The position numbers and the translations under genes were made by a program. Shown piece after piece: positions 1 through 8,092 of a DNA stretch of 64,000 bases. Position 1 is the first letter of the stretch. The number at the start of each line of letters is the position of its first letter. Where the stretch lies: assembly GCF_001719615.1 (NCBI RefSeq), contig NZ_MDVX01000001.1:310001-374000 (forward strand). Reading direction: 5' to 3'. Source of the stretch: Neptunicoccus sediminis (lineage in GTDB: Bacteria > Pseudomonadota > Alphaproteobacteria > Rhodobacterales > Rhodobacteraceae). The notes under the pieces were generated by a model that was not told the origin of the DNA, made no database searches, and worked only from the letters and a program-made list of their open reading frames with translations.

Positions 1-116
1 TTCGGACGGATGCCGCCGTTGGACACCACAAAGACCTTTACCTTATGCCGGTCCGCCACGCGCAGGGTTTCCTCTTTGACCGGACAGGCATCCGCATCAA
101 TGAAAATGCAGGTCAC
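1..116 (-). CDS. UPF0178 (YaiI/DUF188) family protein, C-terminus outside window
   Basis: This partial gene gives 38 residues from a GTG start at 116-114 before running off the left edge. The N-terminus reads [16 protein letters not shown], followed by [11 protein letters not shown]. That is the typical opening of the YaiI/UPF0178 family (IDADACPVK then VVSN), a PIN-like fold of unknown physiological role with conserved acidic residues. The GTG overlaps the TGA stop of the transhydrogenase gene (sequence GTGA), so the two are probably translated together as the end of the fghA-sthA transcription unit. Family assignment rests on only the first third of the protein. Confidence 0.8.
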   Translation of the reverse strand, partial: MTCIFIDADACPVKEETLRVADRHKVKVFVVSNGGIRP

Positions 117-1570
117 TTGGACTCCTTCGTCTTGGCCTTTGTTTCGGTTTTCTTTTTCTCCGGCGCCACCTTGTATTTCTCGGGGATGGGCATGCGGTTG
201 AACGCATCCAGACCGGCGATTTTATAGGCTTCGGCAAGGGTGGGATAGTTAAAGGTGTTCTCGATAAAGTAATCCACCGTGCCTTTCAGGTTCAGCACCG
301 CCTGTGCGATGTGGATCAGTTCGGTTGCACCTTCGCCCATGATCTGCACACCCAACAGGCGGCGGGTTTTCAAGGACACCAGCATTTTCAACATGCCGTT
401 TTCGATCCCCATAATATGCCCGCGTGAGGTTTCGGAAAACCGCGCCAGTCCGATTTCGTAGGGGATGCCCCGCTCCTGTACTTCCTCCTCGGACATGCCG
501 CAGGTGGACATTTCAGGCACCGAATAAATCCCATAAGGGAACCACGGCGATTGCGGCAGGGTCGGTGTATCGAGCGCATGGCAGGCTGCAACACGCCCCT
601 GTTGCAACGATGTAGAGGCAAGCGAGGGGAAGCCGATCACATCGCCCGCAGCATAGATATGGGGCACCTCGGACTGATATGTGTCGCGGTTCACCGTGAT
701 GCGCCCGCGATGGTCTGTTTCCAACCCGACCGCGTCCAGATTGAGCGCATCCGTTGCGCCCATCCGACCCGCTGCGAACAACAGCATTTCAGCGCGGACA
801 TGACGGCCGTTTTCCATGGAAATTTCGACGAAATCGCCCTTTTGCTCCACCAGTTCCACCTTGGAGCCCAGACGCAGGTCGATGCCCATTTCGCGGATTT
901 GCTGGGTAAACTCCGCGATCAATGTGTCATCAATGAAATCCAGAAAACTGTCGCGGGGTTCGACCAACGTGACCTGCACATCGAGCGAACAAAGGATCGT
1001 GGCGTATTCCACCCCGATCACACCGGCGCCAACCACAATCAGACTGCGCGGGATGTTGGGCAGCGTCAGAATCTCGTCACTGTCGAAAATCGTGGTGCCG
1101 TTAAAGGGGATGTAATCGGGCCGGAACGGGCGGGTGCCGGTGCAAATGACAAAGCTGTCCGCCGTGATCTCGGTGGTTTCTCCGTCCTGGCTTTTGACTT
1201 CGATCACATTGTCGGAAACAAAGCGGGCCTCACCCTCCAGCGTTTCCACACGATTGCGGGTGAACTGGTGTTCCAGCACATCTACTTCGTAATCGAGGGT
1301 CTTGTGAAGACGGGCCTGAAGGTCTTGGGATTCGATACGTTCCCGCGCACGGTAGGACCGCCCGTAAAAGCTGCGCTCGCGCCAGCCCGAAAGGTTCAGC
1401 GCGGTTTCCCGCAGGGTTTTGGACGGGATGGTGCCGGTGTGAACAGACACACCGCCCACACGGGCGTTGCGTTCCACCACCAGCACCTTGCGGTGCAGTT
1501 TCGCCGCCTGGATTGCAGCGGATTTTCCGGCAGGTCCGCTGCCAATAACAACCAGATCGTAGCGGCTCAT
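113..1570 (-). CDS. sthA: Soluble pyridine nucleotide (Si-specific NAD(P)+) transhydrogenase
   Basis: The 485-residue flavoprotein transfers hydride between NADPH and NAD+ in the cytoplasm. It has an N-terminal FAD motif GSGPAG (about residues 11-16), a central NAD(P) motif [10 protein letters not shown] near 180, and a C-terminal dimerisation domain with AAGDV near 315. The active-site segment reads [13 protein letters not shown]. It lacks the CxxxxC redox disulfide of lipoamide dehydrogenase and glutathione reductase, which is the diagnostic difference of SthA. The C-terminus carries a Lys/Glu/Thr-rich tail of about 20 residues beyond the usual family end. It starts with ATG 3 bases after fghA ends, so it is probably co-transcribed with the formaldehyde gene. 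Confidence 0.93.
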   Translation of the reverse strand: MSRYDLVVIGSGPAGKSAAIQAAKLHRKVLVVERNARVGGVSVHTGTIPSKTLRETALNLSGWRERSFYGRSYRARERIESQDLQARLHKTLDYEVDVLEHQFTRNRVETLEGEARFVSDNVIEVKSQDGETTEITADSFVICTGTRPFRPDYIPFNGTTIFDSDEILTLPNIPRSLIVVGAGVIGVEYATILCSLDVQVTLVEPRDSFLDFIDDTLIAEFTQQIREMGIDLRLGSKVELVEQKGDFVEISMENGRHVRAEMLLFAAGRMGATDALNLDAVGLETDHRGRITVNRDTYQSEVPHIYAAGDVIGFPSLASTSLQQGRVAACHALDTPTLPQSPWFPYGIYSVPEMSTCGMSEEEVQERGIPYEIGLARFSETSRGHIMGIENGMLKMLVSLKTRRLLGVQIMGEGATELIHIAQAVLNLKGTVDYFIENTFNYPTLAEAYKIAGLDAFNRMPIPEKYKVAPEKKKTETKAKTKESK

Positions 1571-1573
1571 ATA

Positions 1574-2407
1574 TTATACTCCGTAAAGGGCATCGGCGTG
1601 AAAGGCGACATGGTCTTCCATAAAGGTTGAGACAAAGAAATAGCTGTGGTCATAGCCTTCCTGCATCCGGAATGTGCCGGGCTGACGGCGAGCAGCCATC
1701 GCTTCGGACAGGGCTTCGGGTTTGAGAAGGTCCAGAAAGTTGTCGGCGCTGCCCTGATCTATCAAAATGTGCGACGGATGGCCGGTTTCGCGCATCAACA
1801 GGGTTGCGTCATGGGCGGCCCAAGCGGCCTCATCATCGCCCAGATAGGCGGAAAGCTGTTTGCGCCCCCAATCCGAAGCGGTCGGGTTGGTGATCGGGGC
1901 AAAGGCGGAAACCGATGTGTACTGATCCGGCCGCGCCATTGCCAGCGTCAGCGCACCATGCCCGCCCATAGAATGTCCGGTGATGCCCTGTGCCTCTTCC
2001 AGCAAGGGAAATTCGTTGAACACCAGCGCGGGCAGTTCCTCTGTGATGTAGTCATACATTTTGTAATGGGGCGCCCAAGGGTCCTCAGTGGCGTTCACAT
2101 AGAACCCTGCGCCCTTGCCCAGGTCATAGGCATCATCGTCGGCCACATCTTCGCCGCGGGGCGAAGTATCGGGGAACACCACGGCTATTCCGTTTTCCGC
2201 CGCCCAACGCTGTGCGCCTGCTTTGGTCATGGCGTTTTCATGGGTGCAGGTCAGGCCGGACAGATACCACAGCACCGGAACCTCGTGCAGTTTGGCCTGT
2301 GGCGGCACGAACAGGCCGAACGTCATGTCACAGGCGCAGCTGTCCGAGTGGTGGGAATAGACCCCCTGTACCCCGTCGAAGCATTTGTTTTCCGATAGCA
2401 TTTCCAT
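1574..2407 (-). CDS. fghA: S-formylglutathione hydrolase
   Basis: This 277-residue esterase-D-family enzyme hydrolyses S-formylglutathione to formate and glutathione. It is the second step of glutathione-dependent formaldehyde oxidation, after AdhC (4944-6056). The nucleophile elbow GHSMGG puts Ser at about residue 146. A conserved Asp follows in the LIDQGSADNF segment, and the catalytic His is in YDHSYFF near the C-terminus. The ATG at 2407 was chosen because GGAG lies 7 bases upstream and the length then equals that of characterised homologues. A longer in-frame extension to 2461 has no such support. It leads a unit with sthA and the UPF0178 gene. Confidence 0.94.
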   Translation of the reverse strand: MEMLSENKCFDGVQGVYSHHSDSCACDMTFGLFVPPQAKLHEVPVLWYLSGLTCTHENAMTKAGAQRWAAENGIAVVFPDTSPRGEDVADDDAYDLGKGAGFYVNATEDPWAPHYKMYDYITEELPALVFNEFPLLEEAQGITGHSMGGHGALTLAMARPDQYTSVSAFAPITNPTASDWGRKQLSAYLGDDEAAWAAHDATLLMRETGHPSHILIDQGSADNFLDLLKPEALSEAMAARRQPGTFRMQEGYDHSYFFVSTFMEDHVAFHADALYGV

Positions 2408-2540
2408 AGCGGCTCTCCGTGTTTTTCCATCAGGCCTAGCCGAGAATCCGGCCCGCCTCAACAGATCAATCGTTTTGAGGGCAGTTTCGTGCTATGCACG
2501 GCCCTTTGTTCCCAAGCGCATAAGCAGAAGGAAACCGCCG

Positions 2541-2606
2541 GTGGCCAATATTCCCGAAGCTGTTAAAACTGTGATTGAAGAGGAAAAGGGCAAGGCTGGT
2601 GTCTAA
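2541..2606 (+). CDS. Possible 21-residue small protein
   Basis: A GTG codon at 2541 is preceded at 8 bases by a strong AGAAGGAA ribosome-binding site and opens a frame reading V/MANIPEAVKTVIEEEKGKA followed by GV and TAA. It lies in the 195-base gap between fghA (leftward) and the AEC transporter gene (also leftward). It runs in the opposite direction and overlaps the transporter's stop by 4 bases. The peptide is charged and looks helical, with no signal or membrane segment. I do not recognise it. It could be a real small protein, the tail of a decayed gene (the frame is open back to 2385), or chance. Confidence 0.35.
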   Translation: MANIPEAVKTVIEEEKGKAGV

Positions 2607-3541
2607 GTCGGCCCGCTGCCGATCACCCAGCCAAGCACGACAGACAGAGTGGCAACACTGGCCACGGTGGACATCAGGATTGTTGACGACACCCGCGCCG
2701 GGGCAACACCGTAATGTTGCGCCAGTATGTAGATGTTGCCCGCGGTCGGCATGGCAGCGGTTGCAATCATGATACCGGCGGCGAAAGGGTCTACGTCAAA
2801 CACCCAAAGCGCAAAAAACGCGACAGCGGCGGGCTGGATCACCAGCGTCCCAAAGCTGAGCCAGATCGCAATCGCAGGCCGTTCCGCCGACTGCCCCACC
2901 AGCGATGCGCCAATGGCAAACAGCGCACAGGGCGTCGCCGCAGAGCCGAGAATCCGCAGGAAATCATCCGCTGGCTGTGGCACCGGAAACTCCAGCGCCG
3001 ACCAGACCAGCCCCAGCGACATGGACATCACCATCGGGTTCTTCAGCAGGCCGACACCGATGCGGCGCAGCGACCCAAGGGAAACGGAACCCTCTCGTGA
3101 TGCAGTGATCACGATCACGACGAGCGACCCGAACACGATCAGATCAATCGCCAGCACAAACAGAACCGGCGCCGCAGCCGCATCCCCCAGCAGGGCCACC
3201 AGCATGGGCAGGGCCAGAAAGCCGGCGTTTCCGATCACAGCGCATTGTGCCTCAATCGCGGCAATGGCCCATCCGGTACGCCGCAACAGCGCGATGCCCA
3301 TGAACAGGGCGTAGACCACCAGACAGCCCGCAAGATAGGCCATGCCAAATTCAAGATCGAAAATCTCGTTAATCGGAAGCGAACTGGAAAACCGCAAGAG
3401 CATCGCGCTCAGCGCGAAATAAAATACGAATTTGGTTAGATAGGTCGTGGCTTCGGGGCCGAAAAACCGCGTTACAGCGGCGAGATATCCGATCGCAATT
3501 AGGGCGAAAAACGGCAACGTTTGCAGGAATATCTCTAGCAT
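2603..3541 (-). CDS. AEC (auxin efflux carrier) family transporter
   Basis: The 312-residue integral membrane protein has about ten hydrophobic segments in two halves, the topology of bacterial AEC permeases (BART superfamily). Known bacterial members move dicarboxylates such as malate or malonate. The central GNAGFLALP and the C-terminal ATAAMPTAGNIYILAQ helix are typical family motifs. The substrate is not evident. It begins with ATG 9 bases after the deiodinase-like gene ends and is the last gene of the run that starts with adhC, so it may export or import a product handled by that group, which is inference only. Confidence 0.85.
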   Translation of the reverse strand: MLEIFLQTLPFFALIAIGYLAAVTRFFGPEATTYLTKFVFYFALSAMLLRFSSSLPINEIFDLEFGMAYLAGCLVVYALFMGIALLRRTGWAIAAIEAQCAVIGNAGFLALPMLVALLGDAAAAPVLFVLAIDLIVFGSLVVIVITASREGSVSLGSLRRIGVGLLKNPMVMSMSLGLVWSALEFPVPQPADDFLRILGSAATPCALFAIGASLVGQSAERPAIAIWLSFGTLVIQPAAVAFFALWVFDVDPFAAGIMIATAAMPTAGNIYILAQHYGVAPARVSSTILMSTVASVATLSVVLGWVIGSGPT

Positions 3542-3550
3542 TTAAATGTC

Positions 3551-4234
3551 TTATAAAACGGTCATAATCTGTGACAGCGGCTTTTTGTGTTTTGCAATTT
3601 CAGGAACTGTTGCGGTATCGCTTGGATGGCCCGTGGCGATAATCATCGTCGGTTTCTCCGATACGGGACGACCGCACATATCATTGAGAAACTTCATCGG
3701 ATTGGGTGTGTGGGTCAGGCTGGACAGCCCTGCATGGTGCAAGGCCGTCAGCAGAAAGCCGGTGGCGATCCCGACACTTTCGGGCACGTAGTAATTCTTG
3801 AAACTGCTCCCGTCCTCCCGCAGACCATAGCGTTGGGCAAAGACCACGATCAACCACGGCGCGTCCGTCAGATGGGGTTTGTTCTTGTCAGTTCCGATAG
3901 GTTCCAGTGCGGCCAGCCACTCGGCTCCGGCACCGCCATCATAAAATACGTCCTCTTCGGATTCCGCAGCCGCGCGGATGCGGGCCTTGCGGTCGGGGTT
4001 GCGGATGGCCACAAAATGCCACGGCTGGTGGTTCGCGCCACTGGGCGCGGTTCCGGCGGCGGCGATGCAATCCTCAATCACCCCCTGATCCACCTCCCGA
4101 TCCGAAAAATCCCGCACGGTATGCCGTTTGCGCATGAAATTCATGAAGGACAGCGCGTGAAACCGTGTCTCGTCGTCGGTGTAGTCGAACCGGTCGGGCA
4201 AGGGGATCGGGTTGTATGTCGGAGGAGTGGTCAC
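3551..4234 (-). CDS. Nitroreductase-superfamily flavoprotein, iodotyrosine-deiodinase-like
   Basis: The 227-residue FMN enzyme has the nitroreductase fold. Residues 35-41 (RKRHTVR) and 62-75 (TAPSGANHQPWHFV) form the FMN site. Compared with human iodotyrosine deiodinase (IYD), the lid residues that hold the halotyrosine zwitterion are all present: Glu94 and Tyr98 (E-x3-Y) and Lys119 (KPHLTDAP against KEYLDTAP). The C-terminus KKPLSQIM also matches KRKPLDQIM of IYD. A reductive dehalogenase of halotyrosines is therefore more likely than a general nitroreductase. The GTG start overlaps the preceding gene's TGA (GTGA), so translation is coupled to the NYN gene. Substrate remains inferred. Confidence 0.8.
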   Translation of the reverse strand: MTTPPTYNPIPLPDRFDYTDDETRFHALSFMNFMRKRHTVRDFSDREVDQGVIEDCIAAAGTAPSGANHQPWHFVAIRNPDRKARIRAAAESEEDVFYDGGAGAEWLAALEPIGTDKNKPHLTDAPWLIVVFAQRYGLREDGSSFKNYYVPESVGIATGFLLTALHHAGLSSLTHTPNPMKFLNDMCGRPVSEKPTMIIATGHPSDTATVPEIAKHKKPLSQIMTVL

Positions 4235-4947
4235 TTTTGTTTGACCTTTTCCTGAACGAATACGACGTTACCCTGCTTTGTAACCTTGAATTTGCTGATT
4301 TCTTCTATGAGATCCAACAGCCGTTTCTTACCAAATGAACGGGGATCAAAATCGGGATAGCGCTTGTTCAACTCTTGCACGACCTGACTGAGATGGACCT
4401 CTCCGTTGCCATCATTAACCGCGCGAAGGGCGGTTCGGATGCGGTTGTAAGCAAAGTTCAGGTCTGCTTTTTCCACCGTCGGACCTGTCTTGGCATCTTC
4501 GGCCTTGGGCAGCAGGTTTTCGATATAAATGAACCGTTTGCAGGCCATTCTGAAGGCTTCGGGGGTTTTACGTTCCCCGATACCATAGACATGGACACCC
4601 TCTTCGCGGATGCGGTGGGCCAGACGGGTGTAATCCCCGTCTGACGAGACGATAAAGAAACCGTCGTAAAGCCCCGAGTGAAGCTGGTCGATCGCGTCGA
4701 TCACCAGCGCAATATCGCTTGCGTTCTTGCCGGTTGTGGTGCTTGGCACGTGTTGGGCCACGATGCCGAACTGCACCTGATTGTCCGACCAGCGGTTCAT
4801 CCGCGAGCTGGAAAAATCCCCGTAAATGCGGCGCAGGCTGATTTCACCAAAACTGGCAATTTCCTCAAGGATCACCTCGGCATAGGCCGCACTGACGTTG
4901 TCGCCGTCTATAAAGACGGCGAGTCTGGGGATATTGGCGTCGATCAA
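4231..4947 (-). CDS. NYN-domain (LabA-like PIN) protein with C-terminal OST-HTH/LOTUS domain
   Basis: The 238-residue protein begins with a NYN nuclease-like domain: [13 protein letters not shown] at 7-19, [14 protein letters not shown] near 75-88 and [12 protein letters not shown] near 98-109. The spaced Asp residues are those expected to bind metal. Residues from about 165 form an OST-HTH/LOTUS module ending [13 protein letters not shown] then GNVVFVQ, a fold linked to RNA or G-quadruplex binding. Such proteins are candidate RNases or RNA-binding regulators. The start is TTG at 4947. No ATG fits, and TTGA overlaps the adhC stop, giving coupled translation from adhC. Confidence 0.85.
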   Translation of the reverse strand: MIDANIPRLAVFIDGDNVSAAYAEVILEEIASFGEISLRRIYGDFSSSRMNRWSDNQVQFGIVAQHVPSTTTGKNASDIALVIDAIDQLHSGLYDGFFIVSSDGDYTRLAHRIREEGVHVYGIGERKTPEAFRMACKRFIYIENLLPKAEDAKTGPTVEKADLNFAYNRIRTALRAVNDGNGEVHLSQVVQELNKRYPDFDPRSFGKKRLLDLIEEISKFKVTKQGNVVFVQEKVKQK

Positions 4948-6056
4948 AATTCCACCACGGCGCGAATAGATTTGCCTTCATGCATCAGATCGAAACCGTG
5001 GTTGATTTCGTCCAGTGTCAGCTTGTGGGTGATCATCGGGTCGATCTCAATCTTGCCGTCCATGTACCAGTCTACGATTTTCGGCACATCGGTGCGCCCC
5101 GAAGCGCCACCAAAGGCCGTGCCGCGCCAGCTGCGACCGGTGACAAGCTGGAACGGACGGGTAGAGATTTCGGCACCGGCAGGGGCAACGCCGATGATGA
5201 TGCTTTCACCCCAACCCTTATGGGCCGCTTCCAGTGCTGTGCGCATCACGTTTACATTGCCGGTGGCATCAAAGGTATAATCCGCACCGCCCTTTGTCAG
5301 TTCGACCAGATGGGCAACCAGATCGCCGTCCACCTTTGAAGGGTTCACGAAATCGGTCATGCCAAAGTGTTCGGCCATTTCCCGTTTGCCGTCGTTCAGA
5401 TCAACGCCAACAATCTGGTCGGCACCCGCAAGGCGCAAGCCTTGGATCACGTTCAGCCCGATGCCGCCCAGACCGAATACGATTCCGCGAGAACCGATTT
5501 CAACCTTGGCCGTGTTGATCACGGCACCAATTCCAGTCGTCACGCCGCAGCCGATGTAACAAATCTTGTCGAAAGGCGCATCCTTGCGCACTTTGGCCAG
5601 CGCGATCTCCGGCACAACCGTGTGGTTGGCAAAGGTGGAACAGCCCATGTAGTGATGGATCGGCGTGCCATCCAGCATGGAAAAGCGGGTGGAGCCATCC
5701 GGCAGCAGACCCTGACCTTGGGTGGCGCGTACCTTCTGGCAGAGGTTTGTTTTCGGGTTGAGACAGTATTCGCATTCCCGACATTCCGGCGTATAGAGCG
5801 GAATCACGTGATCGCCCACTTCCAGACTGGTGACGCCTTCGCCCACTTCCACCACAACACCAGCCCCTTCATGACCGAGAATTGCAGGGAAGATGCCTTC
5901 GGGGTCATCACCGGAGCGGGTGAATTCATCCGTATGGCACAATCCGGTCGCCTTGATCTCGACCAGCACCTCTCCGGCCTTCGGGCCTTCAAGGTTTACT
6001 TCCATGATTTCAAGCGGTTTTCCTGCTTCTACAGCAACGGCGGCGCGGGTTCTCAT
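4944..6056 (-). CDS. adhC: S-(hydroxymethyl)glutathione dehydrogenase / class III alcohol dehydrogenase
   Basis: This 370-residue zinc alcohol dehydrogenase oxidises the formaldehyde-glutathione adduct to S-formylglutathione with NAD+, and can also reduce S-nitrosoglutathione. Visible landmarks are the catalytic zinc ligands in GLCHTDEF (near 38-45) and GHEGAG, the four structural-zinc cysteines in [15 protein letters not shown], and the Rossmann motif [12 protein letters not shown] near 195. Length matches the family. The ATG at 6056 has GGAGAG 6-8 bases upstream. It heads the overlapped run adhC, NYN, IYD-like, AEC, with fghA about 2.5 kb further downstream on the same strand. Confidence 0.95.
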   Translation of the reverse strand: MRTRAAVAVEAGKPLEIMEVNLEGPKAGEVLVEIKATGLCHTDEFTRSGDDPEGIFPAILGHEGAGVVVEVGEGVTSLEVGDHVIPLYTPECRECEYCLNPKTNLCQKVRATQGQGLLPDGSTRFSMLDGTPIHHYMGCSTFANHTVVPEIALAKVRKDAPFDKICYIGCGVTTGIGAVINTAKVEIGSRGIVFGLGGIGLNVIQGLRLAGADQIVGVDLNDGKREMAEHFGMTDFVNPSKVDGDLVAHLVELTKGGADYTFDATGNVNVMRTALEAAHKGWGESIIIGVAPAGAEISTRPFQLVTGRSWRGTAFGGASGRTDVPKIVDWYMDGKIEIDPMITHKLTLDEINHGFDLMHEGKSIRAVVEF

Positions 6057-6171
6057 TCACTCTCTCCGTATATGAACTTTCGGGGCTACCCTGCAAAATC
6101 TGGCGCTGTTTGACAATTCAAATCCCCTGATTGCTAGGAGTTTATTAACCAATATTTTGCAAGCTGGGGGA

Positions 6172-6996
6172 ATGTGCCGCTGTTTTTTCCTGACGATTAT
6201 CGCCGTTATGCTTGGGACCTCCCCCGCTCTGGCAGAGCCTTTTCGCCTGTTCAACCGCAGCTTCGACTATTCGGTAGAGGTGTACGGTTCCTTCAATGCA
6301 CCCTCCGATCTGGCGGAAATCTATCAAAATAACGCAAAGTTTGAACTCTATGTAAAACCCTCGCTAACGCTTTTCAAACTTTCAAAGAATACCACATTCG
6401 TGAGCTATGCGACATTTGCCTTGATCAAAGACAGCTACGGGTTCGACTATAACAATAAATACACATTTGCCTTGGGCAGTGAGATTCGCATCAGGCCAAA
6501 CGACACAGTGAAGCTGGCGTTCGGGGGCAAGTGGAAGATGGAGCAGGAGTTTGCGACCGGTATGATGCGCAGCGCGTTTGTCTGGACGGCCGATGCCTCG
6601 CTTTACAAAACGTGGCAACCCCGCTGGCTTCCCGGTCAAAGCAACAGCGAACTGGTGCTGAGCGGTTGGGCCAATCTGCGGCATCCCGGCTCTCTTCATC
6701 TGAGCGAGCGTAAGAACGGCCAGTTACAAGCCTTTGCAAAGCTGGCTGTCGCCATGCCTTTTCGCGCGACCCGCTTGAAAATCGCGCCGTTTCTGTCCCT
6801 TCTGGCCAAGATCGACCAGAAAGGCAGGGACTTTAACAACAGGCTGGAACCGGCTTTGGGGGTGGAGCTGGAAATTCCGGTTATCGGGGACGGTAGTGTC
6901 GCGATCGGGGCGAAAACCGCACGTCAAAACCGCTTTGCCACCCGCACCAGCTCTGGCGGGACGTCTGTTTATGTCAAATGGTACAAAAGGTTCTGA
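6172..6996 (+). CDS. Secreted protein, probable outer-membrane beta-barrel, unknown function
   Basis: A protein of about 274 residues has a clear signal peptide (FFLTIIAVMLGTSPALA, cleavage before EPF). The rest alternates polar and hydrophobic residues in strand-like blocks with no further hydrophobic helix. It ends VYVKWYKRF, with a terminal Phe as in the beta-signal recognised by the Bam complex. I do not recognise the family. An ATG at 6172 gives the best signal peptide although GGGGG sits unusually close to it. A TTG at 6157 with AGGAG further upstream is the alternative. It is divergent from adhC and not obviously in an operon. Confidence 0.6.
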   Translation: MCRCFFLTIIAVMLGTSPALAEPFRLFNRSFDYSVEVYGSFNAPSDLAEIYQNNAKFELYVKPSLTLFKLSKNTTFVSYATFALIKDSYGFDYNNKYTFALGSEIRIRPNDTVKLAFGGKWKMEQEFATGMMRSAFVWTADASLYKTWQPRWLPGQSNSELVLSGWANLRHPGSLHLSERKNGQLQAFAKLAVAMPFRATRLKIAPFLSLLAKIDQKGRDFNNRLEPALGVELEIPVIGDGSVAIGAKTARQNRFATRTSSGGTSVYVKWYKRF

Positions 6997-7108
6997 ACCT
7001 TTGTTCCCGACCGCACTGCCGCGACGCCCGATTTAACTGTTGTAACTTGTCAGTCGTGACCTATTTTTAACCAACAGACTCTCCGTTTATCAGATTTTGA
7101 GGTTTTTC

Positions 7109-8092
7109 ATGGGGCTTGCACGGCTGATTCCGGCAATTTCGGCACTGTTTTTTTGTATGACGCCGGCGATAGCGCAGGTGAATGTTCCCGTTGAAAATGA
7201 CAATCTGCAACTTCCGGTGGATGAGGTTGAAGACAGCACCAACCGGACCAATGTGTTGGGCGCTTATGTGTCTGAACGGGGTGTTCTGGATCTGCGCAAT
7301 GTGCAAGCGGATGATTTTTCCGAACTGGCTGGCGTAGATGATGTGCGCGACCTGTTGCTGGACGGGTCTTCCATCACCGACCTGACACCGCTGGCCGAAA
7401 TGCGCGGGGTCGAAATGATCAGCATGTCCGAAACCCAAGTGACGGACCTGTCGCCGCTGACTTCTCTGAAATCCTTGCGTCATCTGTATATGAATGGCTC
7501 GGCGGTCACGGATCTCTCGCCGCTGGCGAACATGCCGTGGATCGAGGACATCGGCGCGGATGATACGTTGGTTGAAGACCTCTCGCCGCTTCAGCGTCTG
7601 ACCAATTTGCGCCGGCTGAGCATTCGCGGGACGCTGGTGTCCGACCTGTCGCCGCTGCGCAATCACAAGAAACTGACATGGCTCAATCTGGCGGATTGTC
7701 TGGTGACTGATATTTCCGTTCTGCGCGGATTTGAGGTGATGCACGAACTTTCCCTTGGCGGCACGATGATAGAAGATATTTCGCCCCTGTCAGAGCTGTT
7801 CTTGATTAAAATCCTAAAGCTCGACGGGACATTTGTGCGCGACATCACCCCGCTGAGCAAACTGGACCTGCTGGTGGAACTGAACCTCGGGCTGACAGCG
7901 GTTGAGGATATTTCACCCCTGTCCAAACTGGAAAACCTCCGGTTTCTGGATCTGAGCGCCACAGCCGTTCAGGATGTCACGCCGCTGGCAGGGCTGGAAA
8001 AACTGCGAGAGGTCCGCTTGCAAGGCTCTGCTGTCAATGATTTCACCCCATTGGCAGAGCGGGAAAACCGCGGTCTCAAGATCGGCCGTTAA
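7109..8092 (+). CDS. Secreted leucine-rich-repeat protein, internalin-type repeats
   Basis: The 327-residue product has a signal peptide (MGLARLIPAISALFFCMTPAIA) and then about eleven tandem repeats of 22 residues. Each starts (T/E/S/R)D(L/I)(S/T)PL followed by LxxLxxLxLxGTxV, as in TDLSPLTSLKSLRHLYMNG. This is the internalin/TpLRR class of LRR, forming a curved solenoid used for protein binding. There is no lipobox, anchor or cap domain beyond a short tail, so it is probably periplasmic or released. The ATG was chosen for its signal peptide and TGAGG 6 bases upstream. Its stop overlaps the stop of dnaE2 by 4 bases, tail to tail. The partner is unknown. Confidence 0.8.
   Translation: MGLARLIPAISALFFCMTPAIAQVNVPVENDNLQLPVDEVEDSTNRTNVLGAYVSERGVLDLRNVQADDFSELAGVDDVRDLLLDGSSITDLTPLAEMRGVEMISMSETQVTDLSPLTSLKSLRHLYMNGSAVTDLSPLANMPWIEDIGADDTLVEDLSPLQRLTNLRRLSIRGTLVSDLSPLRNHKKLTWLNLADCLVTDISVLRGFEVMHELSLGGTMIEDISPLSELFLIKILKLDGTFVRDITPLSKLDLLVELNLGLTAVEDISPLSKLENLRFLDLSATAVQDVTPLAGLEKLREVRLQGSAVNDFTPLAERENRGLKIGR

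Noticed and set aside
551-1630. A 359-codon plus-strand frame over sthA
   Set aside because: It mirrors the transhydrogenase gene, which has clear motifs on the other strand. It has no ribosome-binding site or family similarity.
7350-8060. Regularly repeated DNA that might be a CRISPR or tandem-repeat array
   Set aside because: The period is 66 bases (22 codons) with diverged copies. It comes from the protein LRR units.
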